Positions 33,173 through 45,571 of a DNA stretch of 64,000 nt are shown in pieces (position 1 is the stretch's first letter; each line of letters opens with the position of its first letter). This stretch comes from Parietichytrium sp. I65-24A (lineage: Eukaryota > Sar > Bigyra > Thraustochytrida > Thraustochytriidae): positions 434,001-498,000 of the forward strand of contig BLSF01000031.1 of the NCBI GenBank assembly GCA_012862575.1, given 5' to 3'. The notes beneath the pieces were generated by a model. The model saw only the letters and a program-made list of their open reading frames with translations, had not been told where the DNA came from and searched no databases. The position numbers and the translations under genes are program-made.

Positions 33173-34717
33173 ATGAATGAGGTGGCCCCGAGCCCGCGGA
33201 AATGGACGGAAGAGGAACCCGTCGTGACAAAGCCGAAACTGCGCCGGATAGCCACGAGCATGGACGTGAAAGCGCTGGCAGAAAACGCCCGGCCTGCGCC
33301 GAGCCCACAGGAGCTGGGGTCGAAGAAGAACATCTTCAATAAAACCCCGCACGTTCTCCAGGATGTCCTGTCCTACCCGGTATCACATTTCGAATTAGAC
33401 GGTGCCAAGCAGAAACGCCCAAGGGTCTTCATCAAGCAGCTGAATGGCAAACAAAAGCTCGCCCGTTACGGCGTGGACATGTTCTTGCGTGCAAAGATTT
33501 ACATCGAGCGACCCCTTGTTGTCGTCAGGCAACAGCGCGACGGCGACGTGGTGGTTTCTTCCGTCCAGGCCTTGGACTGGCTCTCGGCCCTCTCCGAAAA
33601 CTCCGAGGACACTGAGCTGCAAATTGTCCCCGCAGGGTCCTTTTCTTATCGGCGCTCGCTGATCGGGGCATCGGTCCGCCTTCTCATGAACCTTCACACA
33701 TATGCAAACCCTGCTCGATTCTTCTGTGGCAAGCAGTACCCTCCCGTGCGGCTGGCGTGCGTCGTAATCCCGCGCGTATTTTACAGGGGCAAGCATTGTC
33801 TCGTCATCACGCAGCGCGTTACCAAGAACAAGGGCACCTACAATAACATGTACTGCTTTCCGGGCGGCCACGCAGAAGCTGGCGAAACCTTGGAAGAGGC
33901 CGCTTCGCGGGAATGTTACGAGGAGACTGGCTTGAGGGTGGACCCGGATACCATGCGACTTCGCTGCTGCTGGCAGGAAGTTTTACCCGCCAAAAAGTAC
34001 CAGTTCCTCATGCTCGTTTATTCGGGTGACTATGTGAGTCCAAGCAACGCAGTAGGCGAGTTCGACTGGAACGACGTCTTGCTTCAGAAGGAGGAGGTCG
34101 AGAAGCTCGTCATCCTCCCAGAAGACATTTGGTCAGGCGTTGCGAATCGCTGCGACTTGCCGGACGTTCGCTGCGAGGCTCTCATTGCTAGCAGGGAAAC
34201 TGGAAACTATGACCGCGGCTTTGTGCCTGCCAACGACATCTCCGGCTACCACGCCGGGTTTCTCCAGGGCATCGGGTCCGGTCACCGGTACGCCCTCGCG
34301 CAGTATCTGGACCCTTTCGACAAGCACATCTTTGGCGAAGACAGCAGGCACAAAGCGGCGTCCTCGCTGTCGAAAAGCAAGAGCATCGACGAACCTGCGA
34401 GCACAAGAAGCGCCAGCACGGGTTCCACCGCCTCCGATGATTCGATGTCGCGCGTGGACACCGAGGTTTACGTAAGGAACGGCTACCGATCCAGTTGGAG
34501 GCAGAGTTTGAATCAGCTCGTCATTGGCAAACATGGGAATGGGCTGCGCCAGAGTATGCGCAGAACATCAAGCACACCGTCCGTGCCACGGTCCAAGCAC
34601 TCCCAGTCCAGCCTTGTGTCCGCAAAGCTGATCGACCTCGAAGAAGAGGAAGAAGAAGAGGAGGAGGGTGGCGACAAGCGCAACAAGCGTATGGAGGCCG
34701 AAAATGTCGTATTTTGA
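33173..34717 (+). CDS. Nudix hydrolase, possibly NUDT17-like
   Basis: A single-exon protein of 514 residues, long for a Nudix enzyme. Such enzymes cleave nucleoside diphosphates linked to another group, using Mg2+ held by the Nudix-box glutamates. The box is complete at residues 232-254 (G232, E238, R246, E247, E250, E251, G253), starting with FPGGHAEAGE. The Nudix fold spans about 187-330. An N-terminal domain (about 60-180) precedes it, and the tail (about 385-514) is Ser-rich, ending in nine consecutive glutamates and a basic patch. The long N-terminal part and the PPGGH/FPGGH context recall NUDT17, reported as an mRNA-decapping Nudix, but that is a weak assignment and the substrate is unknown. 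It starts at the first ATG. No targeting signal is evident. Confidence 0.82.
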   Translation: MNEVAPSPRKWTEEEPVVTKPKLRRIATSMDVKALAENARPAPSPQELGSKKNIFNKTPHVLQDVLSYPVSHFELDGAKQKRPRVFIKQLNGKQKLARYGVDMFLRAKIYIERPLVVVRQQRDGDVVVSSVQALDWLSALSENSEDTELQIVPAGSFSYRRSLIGASVRLLMNLHTYANPARFFCGKQYPPVRLACVVIPRVFYRGKHCLVITQRVTKNKGTYNNMYCFPGGHAEAGETLEEAASRECYEETGLRVDPDTMRLRCCWQEVLPAKKYQFLMLVYSGDYVSPSNAVGEFDWNDVLLQKEEVEKLVILPEDIWSGVANRCDLPDVRCEALIASRETGNYDRGFVPANDISGYHAGFLQGIGSGHRYALAQYLDPFDKHIFGEDSRHKAASSLSKSKSIDEPASTRSASTGSTASDDSMSRVDTEVYVRNGYRSSWRQSLNQLVIGKHGNGLRQSMRRTSSTPSVPRSKHSQSSLVSAKLIDLEEEEEEEEEGGDKRNKRMEAENVVF

Positions 34718-36886
34718 GATGAGGCAGAGTGGAAGGCACATCCTCTCAGTGTTTATTTGGGTGTGGACACATCTTGTCTCTCTTTCTAGTATAGTTTCAA
34801 GCGCCGGCTCACAGTCTGCTTTCCACTGACAGTAGGTCAGGTCGGGAAGGAAATTGTGATGCAAAGCGCGTCCGTAGTAGATTTCCGTTTCTGTACACTG
34901 TGAACAATGTCCTTTTGTTTTCGATTTACATCCGTTCACATGAACTTTCCCCACTCTTTTCTCTCTGCCATCAATCGCACCTGGACGACGTTGGAAGAGG
35001 AGCACCTATGTTTAAGAGCAGCATGCCGGGGTCCAGAATGCTGGCACAGTCCAGGTGTAAACTGCTCCGAAAAAAGTTACAACTCAGCCATATTCTTTTG
35101 TTTTCAACAACAAGAGAGGACTCTAAATCTCCGTTTTCCTCCATTGTTTTCCCTTCTCACTCTCGTATTATCAAGATGCCTTGTCTTCCTCCAAATTTCC
35201 CAATCAATCAAAACAATTAAAAATCAACAACACGTCCATGAAACAGGAAAAAACAACTAAAACAACAAGGTCACTTAGGAATGCTCCTTTGTTCCTCTCC
35301 CACTTCACAACCAGGGGAAGGTTCATTCGTTCGCTGCTCCATACGTGCCCTAAGCCATCCTACCGGCGTCAACACAGCCGAAAACATAGAACATAATAGA
35401 CCCACATATCACCGGCATAATGCAGGTGACAAAAACTCGCTTATTTCTCGTCAAAAAAGCGCCGTGTCAATATCAAGCTGCAGCTAGCGCGATTACTAAG
35501 GACTTACAGTCAGGAGCGACGAATGTGCGTGACAAGTTGAGCGATCCTGTGAGGCTAGCGTAGTGTAGTGAGAAGCAGCGCGTTTGGAAGAATTCGGAAT
35601 TGGTTGGAATTGGACTAGTTGGAACATGCTGTTCCTAAGCACCAACCAACATGCAACAACAAGATCATCAACATCAAAAGAGCAACCGGCGTGCAGGCAG
35701 ATAGGTGATACGTAGATGTTTGGATAGATAGACAGACAAAGCCAACCAAATGCAAAGTGCGAATGGAACAACTAATGACAACGGCCCCGATGCTGTCGGA
35801 ACAGATCAAAAGTCAAAGCCAAGCTGCTTCCTTCTTTTATTCCCTCATTCCTTCCTTCCTTCCTTCCTTTCTCAAAATAATCATCCAAAGCAAAGCACTC
35901 ACCACCGTCCTCAGCTCAGCGTCCCGCTACTCCTCCACATCCGCTCGCCCTCCGCTCTCGAGGATACGCGAGTCCTGTACGCGGGTACACACTCTTGCCA
36001 GATTTGCATGAAGGGCGGGTTAGCTGAGAGCTTCTAAAAGTATGCCACTTACAGTTACCGGTACCAATCGGTAGCGGTTGTTCCCATAGTTCCCATCACA
36101 GTGTTCACAGTTAATGTTGTTTGCTTAAGAGTCGTTAGTTGATGGTTATTGTAGCCGGGTAAGGGGTGGTAGTGAAGGGAGCTACTGACAGTGGGAGTGA
36201 GGTGGGAAGGCTATGGTAAATGGTAGATAGTCGTTGCGAAGCTGGGTCACTTACAGAGCAGGAGGGGAAGCTTGGGAACTAAGATGAATGAAGCATGGAT
36301 CGAACTGCCCTTCTCCACCTAACTGTGAAACAGTATGCTTCAAAACGAAACTGCACAAAAGAAAGAAATGAGCGGAAACAGTCAGTTGATGAATTCGCTT
36401 TCTTCAATGGCCACAAGTGTCTTTCTATGTGACTAAGAAAGAGCCTGAAAGCTGCTCTTTGATTGGCTGAGAATATCTGCATACCGCTGAGTGTTTGCAA
36501 TCAGAGCCAGGAAATTCAGAGTTCTTTTTTTCTAAGCAGGCTTTTGGGTGTGTGAAGCCCGGCCACGACCCACCAGCTGCAAACCCAAAGCTGCAAAAAT
36601 TGTAATTAATGACCGAAGCGATGACCAAAACTCATCGCTAAGGCACTGCACTTGCCATCTTGAACGGCACTCAGACTGAGATGAAGTGTCACGGCTCTGG
36701 CTTGCATTGCTTGTTGCCTGGTCAAGTTTGCAAATTAAATTAGTCTCCAGTTTCGCGGACTTGCGCTTCAAAGTGATCTTGGTATTTATTTACGATAAAA
36801 TCGAGTCATCCCTTTTTTCTGTTGTAGAGGCAATAAAATAGTGGTATTTTGGAGGAAAGCACGAGGATGAAACAGGTATCATTCAC
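34718..36886. other. Intergenic between convergent Nudix and SPP genes
   Basis: About 2.2 kb with no gene I can support, unusually long for a convergent gap here. It contains AC- and T-rich stretches, CTTC runs near 35840-35870 and GTTAC/ACCGGT short palindromes near 36050-36080. A small unannotated gene or ncRNA is possible, but I see no positive sign. Confidence 0.5.
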
Positions 36887-38389
36887 TTATTTGTCCTTCT
36901 TAGCCTCCTCGGCCGGCTTTTCCTCGGCCTTTGGAGCATCATCTAACGAGATCATGGTATCCTCAACGACAAAGTCAAAGAGTGCTTTGACCTGACCTTT
37001 GACAGCCGCAGTTGTGAAAGAGGAGAAGATTATGTATGGAACGATGTAGAGAAGCGCCGGCTGCGCGTGGTTGAACACAAGCATGACTAGAACTGTGGTG
37101 ATCAAACTGAGAGCATAAGAAAGCGTGGTCCAGCTCAAGTAATCCCATCCAGGACGCGCCTCTGCATCCGGTCGAGAGGTGTCGAACTTCGCGAGGAGAC
37201 TCATGGTGACGCCAGGGACGACAATGTCTCCAAGGCCAAGCATTGAAAACATCATGTTCCCGCAACCATCCTGCGACCTTGGGAACATGAGCTTGATTGG
37301 AGCCTCCACGCCGGTGGCGACCGTGACCATCACATTGCTGCCAAACACCGACTTGCTACCAAAAACCCAGAATACGTCATACACAAAGAGCCCGCAGAGC
37401 ATAATCAGGCCTGTCTTGTACGTAGCAATGCCAATGTGCTTGATTCCCAGAAGACAGAAAGACACGCCCATGATGTTGTTGATGATCCAATTTTTGGTCT
37501 GGATGTAGTACACGCCGAGGGCGCAAGAGATGATGTAAGAGACAACATCAATCCAAGTGACGCGAATATCGAAATAAGGGATACGGACGAGAGTCGAAAA
37601 CTTTCCCAGCCCCCTGCTATTGTACATGACTGCAATGTATTGTCCCAAGTTGATTCCCAGGCCGTTCATGCACATCACGACGACATAAACGCTGAAGAGG
37701 TATTTGATCCACTCCGAGTTGAGGTACTTGTAGACGATGAACAAACCAAAGAGGACCGCTGAGCCCATGATCGGGAACATGTACGCATCGCCGTCCTGGA
37801 GAGCGCTCTGCCCGATGTCCTCGTCCTGTTCAACGTCCTCCTTGTCCAGCTTTGGGTCCGGTTTTACGTAAAGCCACACAGAGTGTTTGCATCCCAGGTA
37901 CATGACAACGACGGAAATCAAAAGAAGGTGAAGCGAGGGCTGGATCGACTGGAAAGAAAGCTTGTCTTCGGCTGCCTCCAAGGCCTCCCGCTTCGCAACC
38001 CACTCCCTATTCTTCGGGTGCCCAATTGGGTACTCGAACGAGTCCTCCATCGAGACGTCGTCCGGGGCTACATCCTCGTTCTTGACCCACGTGACACCAT
38101 CGGCTCCGAGGTGCTCTCCAAAATGCTCGTGGCACCTCGGGTACGGACCGAGCTCCACGGGGTCGAACTTTGTCAAATTGATGAGGCTGCCGTCCCGCAG
38201 CTCAAACATGCCATCCGGCACGGGATGCGAGATGGCGAACGCCAAAGCCACGAACACGAGCACCACCCCTGCCAGCATCGCGTGCAGCGTCAAAATCTCC
38301 TCTCGCAGGCCCCTTCTGCGCTTCGGCCTGTCCTCCAGCGACTTGCTCTTCTCGCCAGCGGCAACCGCCTCCGTTTTCGTGCCCGTCAT
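36887..38389 (-). CDS. HM13: Signal peptide peptidase (intramembrane aspartyl protease)
   Basis: SPP cuts signal peptides and other type II membrane segments within the ER membrane. This 500-residue single-exon protein has nine or so spans and all active-site motifs: YD at 337-338 (D338), GLGD at 385-388 (D388) and PAL at 444-446. It ends in KKDK, a KKxx ER-retrieval signal. The N terminus is basic and cytosolic up to span 1 (about 36-55). The loop between span 1 and span 2 (about 56-148) is long and acidic and includes one NLT glycosylation sequon. An acidic cytosolic loop follows span 2 (175-198). Its gene is divergent from the BAHD gene, 1.8 kb away. Confidence 0.96.
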   Translation of the reverse strand: MTGTKTEAVAAGEKSKSLEDRPKRRRGLREEILTLHAMLAGVVLVFVALAFAISHPVPDGMFELRDGSLINLTKFDPVELGPYPRCHEHFGEHLGADGVTWVKNEDVAPDDVSMEDSFEYPIGHPKNREWVAKREALEAAEDKLSFQSIQPSLHLLLISVVVMYLGCKHSVWLYVKPDPKLDKEDVEQDEDIGQSALQDGDAYMFPIMGSAVLFGLFIVYKYLNSEWIKYLFSVYVVVMCMNGLGINLGQYIAVMYNSRGLGKFSTLVRIPYFDIRVTWIDVVSYIISCALGVYYIQTKNWIINNIMGVSFCLLGIKHIGIATYKTGLIMLCGLFVYDVFWVFGSKSVFGSNVMVTVATGVEAPIKLMFPRSQDGCGNMMFSMLGLGDIVVPGVTMSLLAKFDTSRPDAEARPGWDYLSWTTLSYALSLITTVLVMLVFNHAQPALLYIVPYIIFSSFTTAAVKGQVKALFDFVVEDTMISLDDAPKAEEKPAEEAKKDK

Positions 38390-40176
<1,787 letters not shown>

Positions 40177-41679
40177 ATGTCCAGGGCCACGACGATTGGG
40201 GCGGCGTTAGGCGCTGCGGTTCTCCTCGGAGCATGGGTGAGGTGGCGCTCTGCGGCTCCGGTTGTTCGCGAGAGGCAAATCGCCCAAGAGCTTGTCCCCC
40301 CTGAGAGCGAAGATGGATCTTTTGAGGAGCTGCTCACGGCTTATGAAGAGTGCTGGAGAGGAGTCTGGACGGATCTTATGTTTCGGTTTGAGACCAAGCT
40401 GGACTGGAAGCTGCTGAGAAGCTCCTTAAAACGAGCACTGAAAAGGTATCCGCTTATGGCAGGCCGTCTGAAAGTTGATACTTGCCATGGGTGCAAAGTG
40501 GTCGGCGCAGAAGGGGCTTTCTTTCAAGTCGTAGAGCTAGAGTGTGACAGGTTTGACTGGCTTCCGCACGCAAAGAGCAGCAGCGGGCCAATGCTTAACA
40601 AGCACCTCTTTGCGTTCTCCTGGCTCGTGTCCGTGCCAGGACCCGATGACCCATTGCTCCAGGTCAGAGTCGTTTATGCCGGAGATGACGTCACCTTTCT
40701 TTGTATGCGATTCAATCACGCGGTCACGGACGCACAGTCCTGCAGCGACTTTGCGAACTGCTGGTCTGTCGAGTGCGAAGGCCTTCAGCGTGGGGTGTAC
40801 GATCCAATTGAGCGCCCTAGCCATGCGTCAAGTCGCTTATACAAGCGTCATCCTGCAGTCAAGACTGTTGGAGACCTGTGCACTGTCCCGATTCCGGCAG
40901 ATCCGCAATGCTGCGAGCCGCGATTGACGAAAATAGCAGTCCTGCGAACGCTTGCAGCATTGTGGTGGAGAGCGCTGCTCTTTACCCCAGTCGACATATT
41001 CGTTGACGCGCGCAAGCTAGATGCGTTGAAATCTCGACTGTGTAAGGAGCTCAGAGACGATGGCCTAGACGACGAGTACGTCACCACGTTCGAGGTCCTG
41101 TCCGGCTGTTTGCAGACCGCGATAGCCATTGCAGACGGACGCACTCCTGGACAGAGTGTTCCAGCTTCGGTCGTTGCAAATTTGCGCGGCCGTTCTCCGG
41201 ATTACGCAGAATCGTATTTTGGTGTTGCAGTAGAGGGCGCGAATTTATCGTTCCTGATTCAAGACCCCTCCGACCCCCGCTGGAAATTGAAAGCCGCGCT
41301 CCAGATTCATCGAGCAATTCGGTCGTACTTGTCCAAAAGAGGTGATATGGGCTCTGACATGAAGTGGATGGAGTCCGCTCGGGCCATGGGCAAAGGCGCA
41401 GAGTTATGGAGCTTCCACATTCCTAAATTACTTGCCGGCGAACATTTCACTTTGAACAGCTGGGCAAAATACGATTTCTTCGATGTGCGATTTGGGAGCA
41501 AGAAGCCCCCAGCGTTCATGTGTTTTGCCTTTCCGCCTACTCCCCGACTGAGCGTTGCCGTGCCACGGACGGCTCAAGGGGATATCGCGCTCTCCTTTTC
41601 CCTCCCCAAGTACGCCGCTCGAAGGCTACGTGACTTTTCTGCTCTGCACGACCTGCCGTTCGAGTTCCTCTCTTCCTAA
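40177..41679 (+). CDS. BAHD-like HXXXD acyltransferase with N-terminal anchor
   Basis: A 500-residue single-exon protein. BAHD enzymes transfer acyl groups from CoA thioesters to alcohols or amines. The catalytic motif is visible at 181-185 (HAVTD, in FNHAVTDAQSCSDF), and an upstream stretch around 77-100 (LKRALKRYPLMAGRL) is the classic BAHD N-terminal region. The structural DFGWG motif near the C terminus is replaced by a divergent DVRFGS segment at about residue 434, as is common outside land plants. Residues 5-22 form a hydrophobic segment followed by arginines, suggesting a signal anchor, whereas plant BAHD proteins are usually soluble. The substrate cannot be read from the sequence. An ATG-proximal purine-rich leader supports the start. 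Confidence 0.8.
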   Translation: MSRATTIGAALGAAVLLGAWVRWRSAAPVVRERQIAQELVPPESEDGSFEELLTAYEECWRGVWTDLMFRFETKLDWKLLRSSLKRALKRYPLMAGRLKVDTCHGCKVVGAEGAFFQVVELECDRFDWLPHAKSSSGPMLNKHLFAFSWLVSVPGPDDPLLQVRVVYAGDDVTFLCMRFNHAVTDAQSCSDFANCWSVECEGLQRGVYDPIERPSHASSRLYKRHPAVKTVGDLCTVPIPADPQCCEPRLTKIAVLRTLAALWWRALLFTPVDIFVDARKLDALKSRLCKELRDDGLDDEYVTTFEVLSGCLQTAIAIADGRTPGQSVPASVVANLRGRSPDYAESYFGVAVEGANLSFLIQDPSDPRWKLKAALQIHRAIRSYLSKRGDMGSDMKWMESARAMGKGAELWSFHIPKLLAGEHFTLNSWAKYDFFDVRFGSKKPPAFMCFAFPPTPRLSVAVPRTAQGDIALSFSLPKYAARRLRDFSALHDLPFEFLSS

Positions 41680-42581
41680 TTGGTCCGGGAAACACATGCA
41701 TATACCTATACATTGACACATAAAACGTCATGAGTGAGCAGAATTGCAATGACGCGATTGCCACCAAACGATATCTTTTCAGCATGTTGGTTCCCAATTC
41801 TTCTTCCCCAATCCCCAAATCAGCATTCTGAATTCTGATTTCTGAATTCTGAATTCTAAATAATTCAGACACCCACAAATCAAGATAAATCAAGCCTCAA
41901 GTGCCTCAATTGCCTCAAGTGTGAAGTGCCCCTCGGACACTTGGCCAGCCAAACCCCACCGCACGACGTTCTGCAAGGAACAACGCGAACGCAGCGAGCA
42001 TCACGAACAAAACCGAACTTCCGGCAGAACCCGTGCAATTGGGAATTCCCGGCGATTTGTCATTCCCAAAATTCCCAACTCCAATGAGTGTATCATAGTC
42101 TCATACACAACAAACAACAAACAACACATAAGCTTAGCCAATAACTGAGAGCGAGCGAGGACCAATACATACGGTAAAGTGTACTCGGCTTAGCTCTCAC
42201 TGTCTCCAGCGTCACTGGTTGCACACAAGTCAGTGGTTTGGTGCTACGCGAGAGGATCTGCACAAGTCTGAAAAGTCTGAAAAGTCTCACAAGTCTGGCA
42301 GAGCAAGCTTTGTCAAAACGCCTTCCTTCGCCACGGCGAATTGGAGCGGATTATTCCATTGTGCTGAAAGGGTTTTAAATTGTGTGTTGTGTGTTCTGGT
42401 TGTGCTGGTTGTGCTGTGCCAAGTTGTGGTTGCTGCAGTGCGGAATCGAGGACAACAAGATAATAGAGCGTTTAAGCGGGGACGAGATTTTGCATCGTTG
42501 GATTGGCATATACTTGCAATTCGCAAGGGTTGTGGAACTTGATTGCTGTGTGAAGGTCTTGGATTGCGTACAGTTGAGAGG
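41680..42581. other. Intergenic before PEX14
   Basis: About 0.9 kb. Five 7-bp TTCTGAA-like units lie at 41826-41860, and AAGTCTGAA-type repeats at about 42264-42298. The PEX14 frame is open for only 13 codons upstream of its ATG. No separate gene is supported. Confidence 0.55.
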
Positions 42582-44862
42582 ATGAGGGAGGAGCAGATTG
42601 TTAATGCCGTCACGTTCTTGACGCATCCGAAAGTCCAAGCGGCTACTCTGGAGGAGCGGCTCACGTTTCTGAGGAACAAGGGCCTTACTGAGGACGAAAT
42701 CGAAGAGTCTGTCAAGCGGGCAGAGCTGCAAAAGGCCGGAGGAAAAGAAGGAAGTGCAAATGGCGACGCAGAGATCACACCAGGGGCGCAAGGTGTGACT
42801 ACTGGAGCCCCACCACTGCAGCCGGGAAGCTTTCAGCCCCCACCGCAACCCCCGACGGCCAAGGACTCGTGGGTGACCAAGGTGTTGGTGCCGGGGACGC
42901 TGGCACTTTCTGCTGGGGCCGGACTCGCCTTTTTGTATAAAACGATGGTACTCAAGCAAAGCGCCCCGCAGCAGTGGTTTGGCCCATTCGGGCCTCCTCC
43001 TCCAGTAGCGAATGGCCAGATGCCACCAAATGTGCCTTATTCCCCAACTCATGTCGCAGGCTCTGCACAAGGTGTGCAACAGCAGCAGCAACAACAGCAG
43101 CATCTGGTGGAGGATCATCGCTCGCAATCTCTGCCTGGAGCCCCGGGGGCGAAGGACGCGCTTGTGGCACAAGGAAAGCCAATTCCAAACATAGATACCT
43201 TCAGCGCCAACAACAGGGACGATGCTATGGTTGCATTGGATGCTTCCGCAATGTTCGGGAAGGCGCCGTACGCCAGTGCAGAGTCGATGATGTGGGGTGG
43301 AAATGGATACTCTGGCTCAAGTCAGGCGAATGAAGAGCTGATAAGTGCGGTCAAGCAGCAGAGCGAGCTGCTCAAAGATATGGGCTCCTCTTTGCAAGCG
43401 TTGGTGTCACAAATGAGCTCGAAGCCTTCACAAGGTGGTGAGGGTAGCTCTGCCTGGATCGCGACATTGGTAAGTCTTAGGTTTCGATCTCGGGTTGTCG
43501 TTTAAATGGCGATGGATTGCTAACCTGTTTGAATTTTTGAAGTCCCAAGCTCAAAGCGACATGCGATCTGAGCTCAACGCCATCAAGACGCTTCTTCTCG
43601 CTGGTACCCCTCCAAGCGACGTTGCCGCCAAACTGGCGGAGCTGGGGAGCAAGACGGCGGCGTCTTCCTCGGAAGACCCAGCCACCAAAGCGCAGGAGTC
43701 GGCGAGTCTACTGGACAACTTGATCCAGGCAGCATCTGCGGAGCGCTCTAGCACGCCGGCACCAAAGGAGGAGGAGCCAGCGAAGCCCACAAATGAGGAG
43801 ATTGTGGAAACTCGGATGCAGGAGTCTCGGACTGCGTTGACGAAGATGGTTCAGGATTGCGCCAGGGAGACCCTTCGCCCAGCAGTGAACGTCCTCCTCA
43901 TGTATTTTCGCAACTTGGTGAAAGAGCCACATGTCCCCCGCTACTGGCGAATTCAGCGGACCAACTCGCACTACATGTCCAGCTTGGGCAAGGTCGAGCA
44001 CCATCTCGACTTCCTCAAGGCAAACGGCTTCGTCGAAAAATCACAGGGCTTGGCCGGATCTTCTCGCAGCCCAATGTTAGAGTGGTCCGATCAGTGGCGT
44101 GACAACGTGGAGAACTGGTCCATCGACGTTTTGAAGGATTCCATAAAAAATTTGGAGGAGGTCTTGAAGTCACTGGGTGAACCACAGAGAGCAGCAACCA
44201 GCAGCCCAGTCCCAAAACAAGAGCAGCAACAACAAGCTCCTGCAAAGTTTGTCGCCGAACCTTTCAAAATGCCTCAGACAGGGTCATCCTCTACCAGTGC
44301 GAATGCAGCGCCGGCAAGCCAAGCTCCCGAACCTGCGCCGGCGACAAGCAAGACTTATTTCCTGAATGACAACGCCAACACAAACACCTCAACCTCGGCA
44401 TTTACTCCACCCAAACCCACCGAAGCTGCGAATACCGAAGCGCAGTCACAGAATGGATCCGAGGAGGGACAGCATCCCCAATCTTACGCAGACATTATCC
44501 GGATGGTGCAAGAGGGCAAGACGCCACCGGGAGTTCGGAACATCCCGAATCAGCTAAGCCAAGATGCAGCGAACCCTTCCCAATCCAAACTCCAAGCCCC
44601 TCCAAAGCCTTGGGAGCTTGCGGCTTCTACCAGTGAGTCATTGCCACACAGCTTCACGAATGAAAGCGACGCTGCCACCGAGGAAGAAAATGGCAGCATG
44701 TACCATCCTTCCTTACTCGCTGAGGACGACGAGGATGACAGTGCCGCCGCTACAAACGATGTCGTTGGCCAAGCTTCAACCTCGGACCCTTCTGAGCAGA
44801 TGCTGGAGTTTTCTACGGCTGGCGTGCAGGGCCAAGCCTCCGAGGCGTCTTACATGCAATGA
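42582..44862 (+). CDS. PEX14: Peroxisomal membrane protein PEX14 (two exons)
   Basis: PEX14 docks the cargo receptors PEX5 and PEX7 at the peroxisome. Exon 1 is 42582-43469 (296 codons), the intron 43470-43542 (73 bp; GTAAGT, branch-like GCTAACC, AAG acceptor), exon 2 43543-44862: 735 residues. The conserved N-terminal PEX5-binding helix bundle starts at residue 1 (REEQIVNAVTFLTHPKV, then FLRNKGLTEDEIEESVKRA at 29-47). A Pro-rich stretch precedes one hydrophobic span at about 97-120. Gln-rich and Ser/Ala-rich regions follow. Exon 2 adds helices at about 300-480 and a C-terminal block with YADIIRMVQEGKTPPGVR at 611-628 and KPWE at 651-654, a pair also seen in plant PEX14. The start is the first ATG; reading upstream adds only non-ATG codons. 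Confidence 0.92.
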
Positions 44863-45571
44863 TCTGCACCACATACATCACTTGACTGTCGTCGCCTAAA
44901 TTATTTTTATTTTGTTTCGTGACTTTCCAACACAAGGCCGTCCAATCAGCCCACTGTTGCCAGCTCTAAAAATCGGCCTTTTCCCGTTCTGTCGTCTACT
45001 GAATCTGAACTCTGAACTCTGCACAGCACATAATTTGCTCAAATGCATGCACTGGAAACCGTTGAAGAGCATTCCGTCTTAATTAAAACTTTGGATTGAA
45101 CTATGGACACATATACTTGGACTCGAAGCGACGTCAGCAGTGCACCGACGCTACCTGCGCAGCAGTTCACTTTCATCAAAGTTCTGCCAGAATAACCAAA
45201 ACCCAACAAACCTTCGACAATCTCGACAATCTCGAGACAAGAGGAACATAGAAAGAATGGCTCGTTGACATTCGTTGACTGTGAATGAAAACACATTCTA
45301 ACTACAAGCTACCCCTCCCCGCGCATGACGCCATCCCACCTGACTACGCCTTCACCCACCCTCATCTCTACCACCAAACCTTTCATGACGTCAGCCAGTC
45401 TTCCCAACCCCAATACCCCAATGCACCCAAGAAGTTACTTACACGCGCACGTCCCCGCACTCCCCACAGCCCAACGCTAGCGCAATCTCAGCTCAACATC
45501 TAAGTAACCAGTAGCGCGCATCCAGTGTGCATCTTACAGCGTGCATCGCCGAATCATTCGCGGCTGGGAGT
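44863..45571. other. Intergenic, PEX14 to eIF3g-like gene
   Basis: About 0.7 kb with three 7-bp TCTGAAC-like units (45004-45024) and a TGACTGTGAATGA motif (45276-45288). It should hold the PEX14 3' end and the promoter of the next gene. No other gene is seen. Confidence 0.55.
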
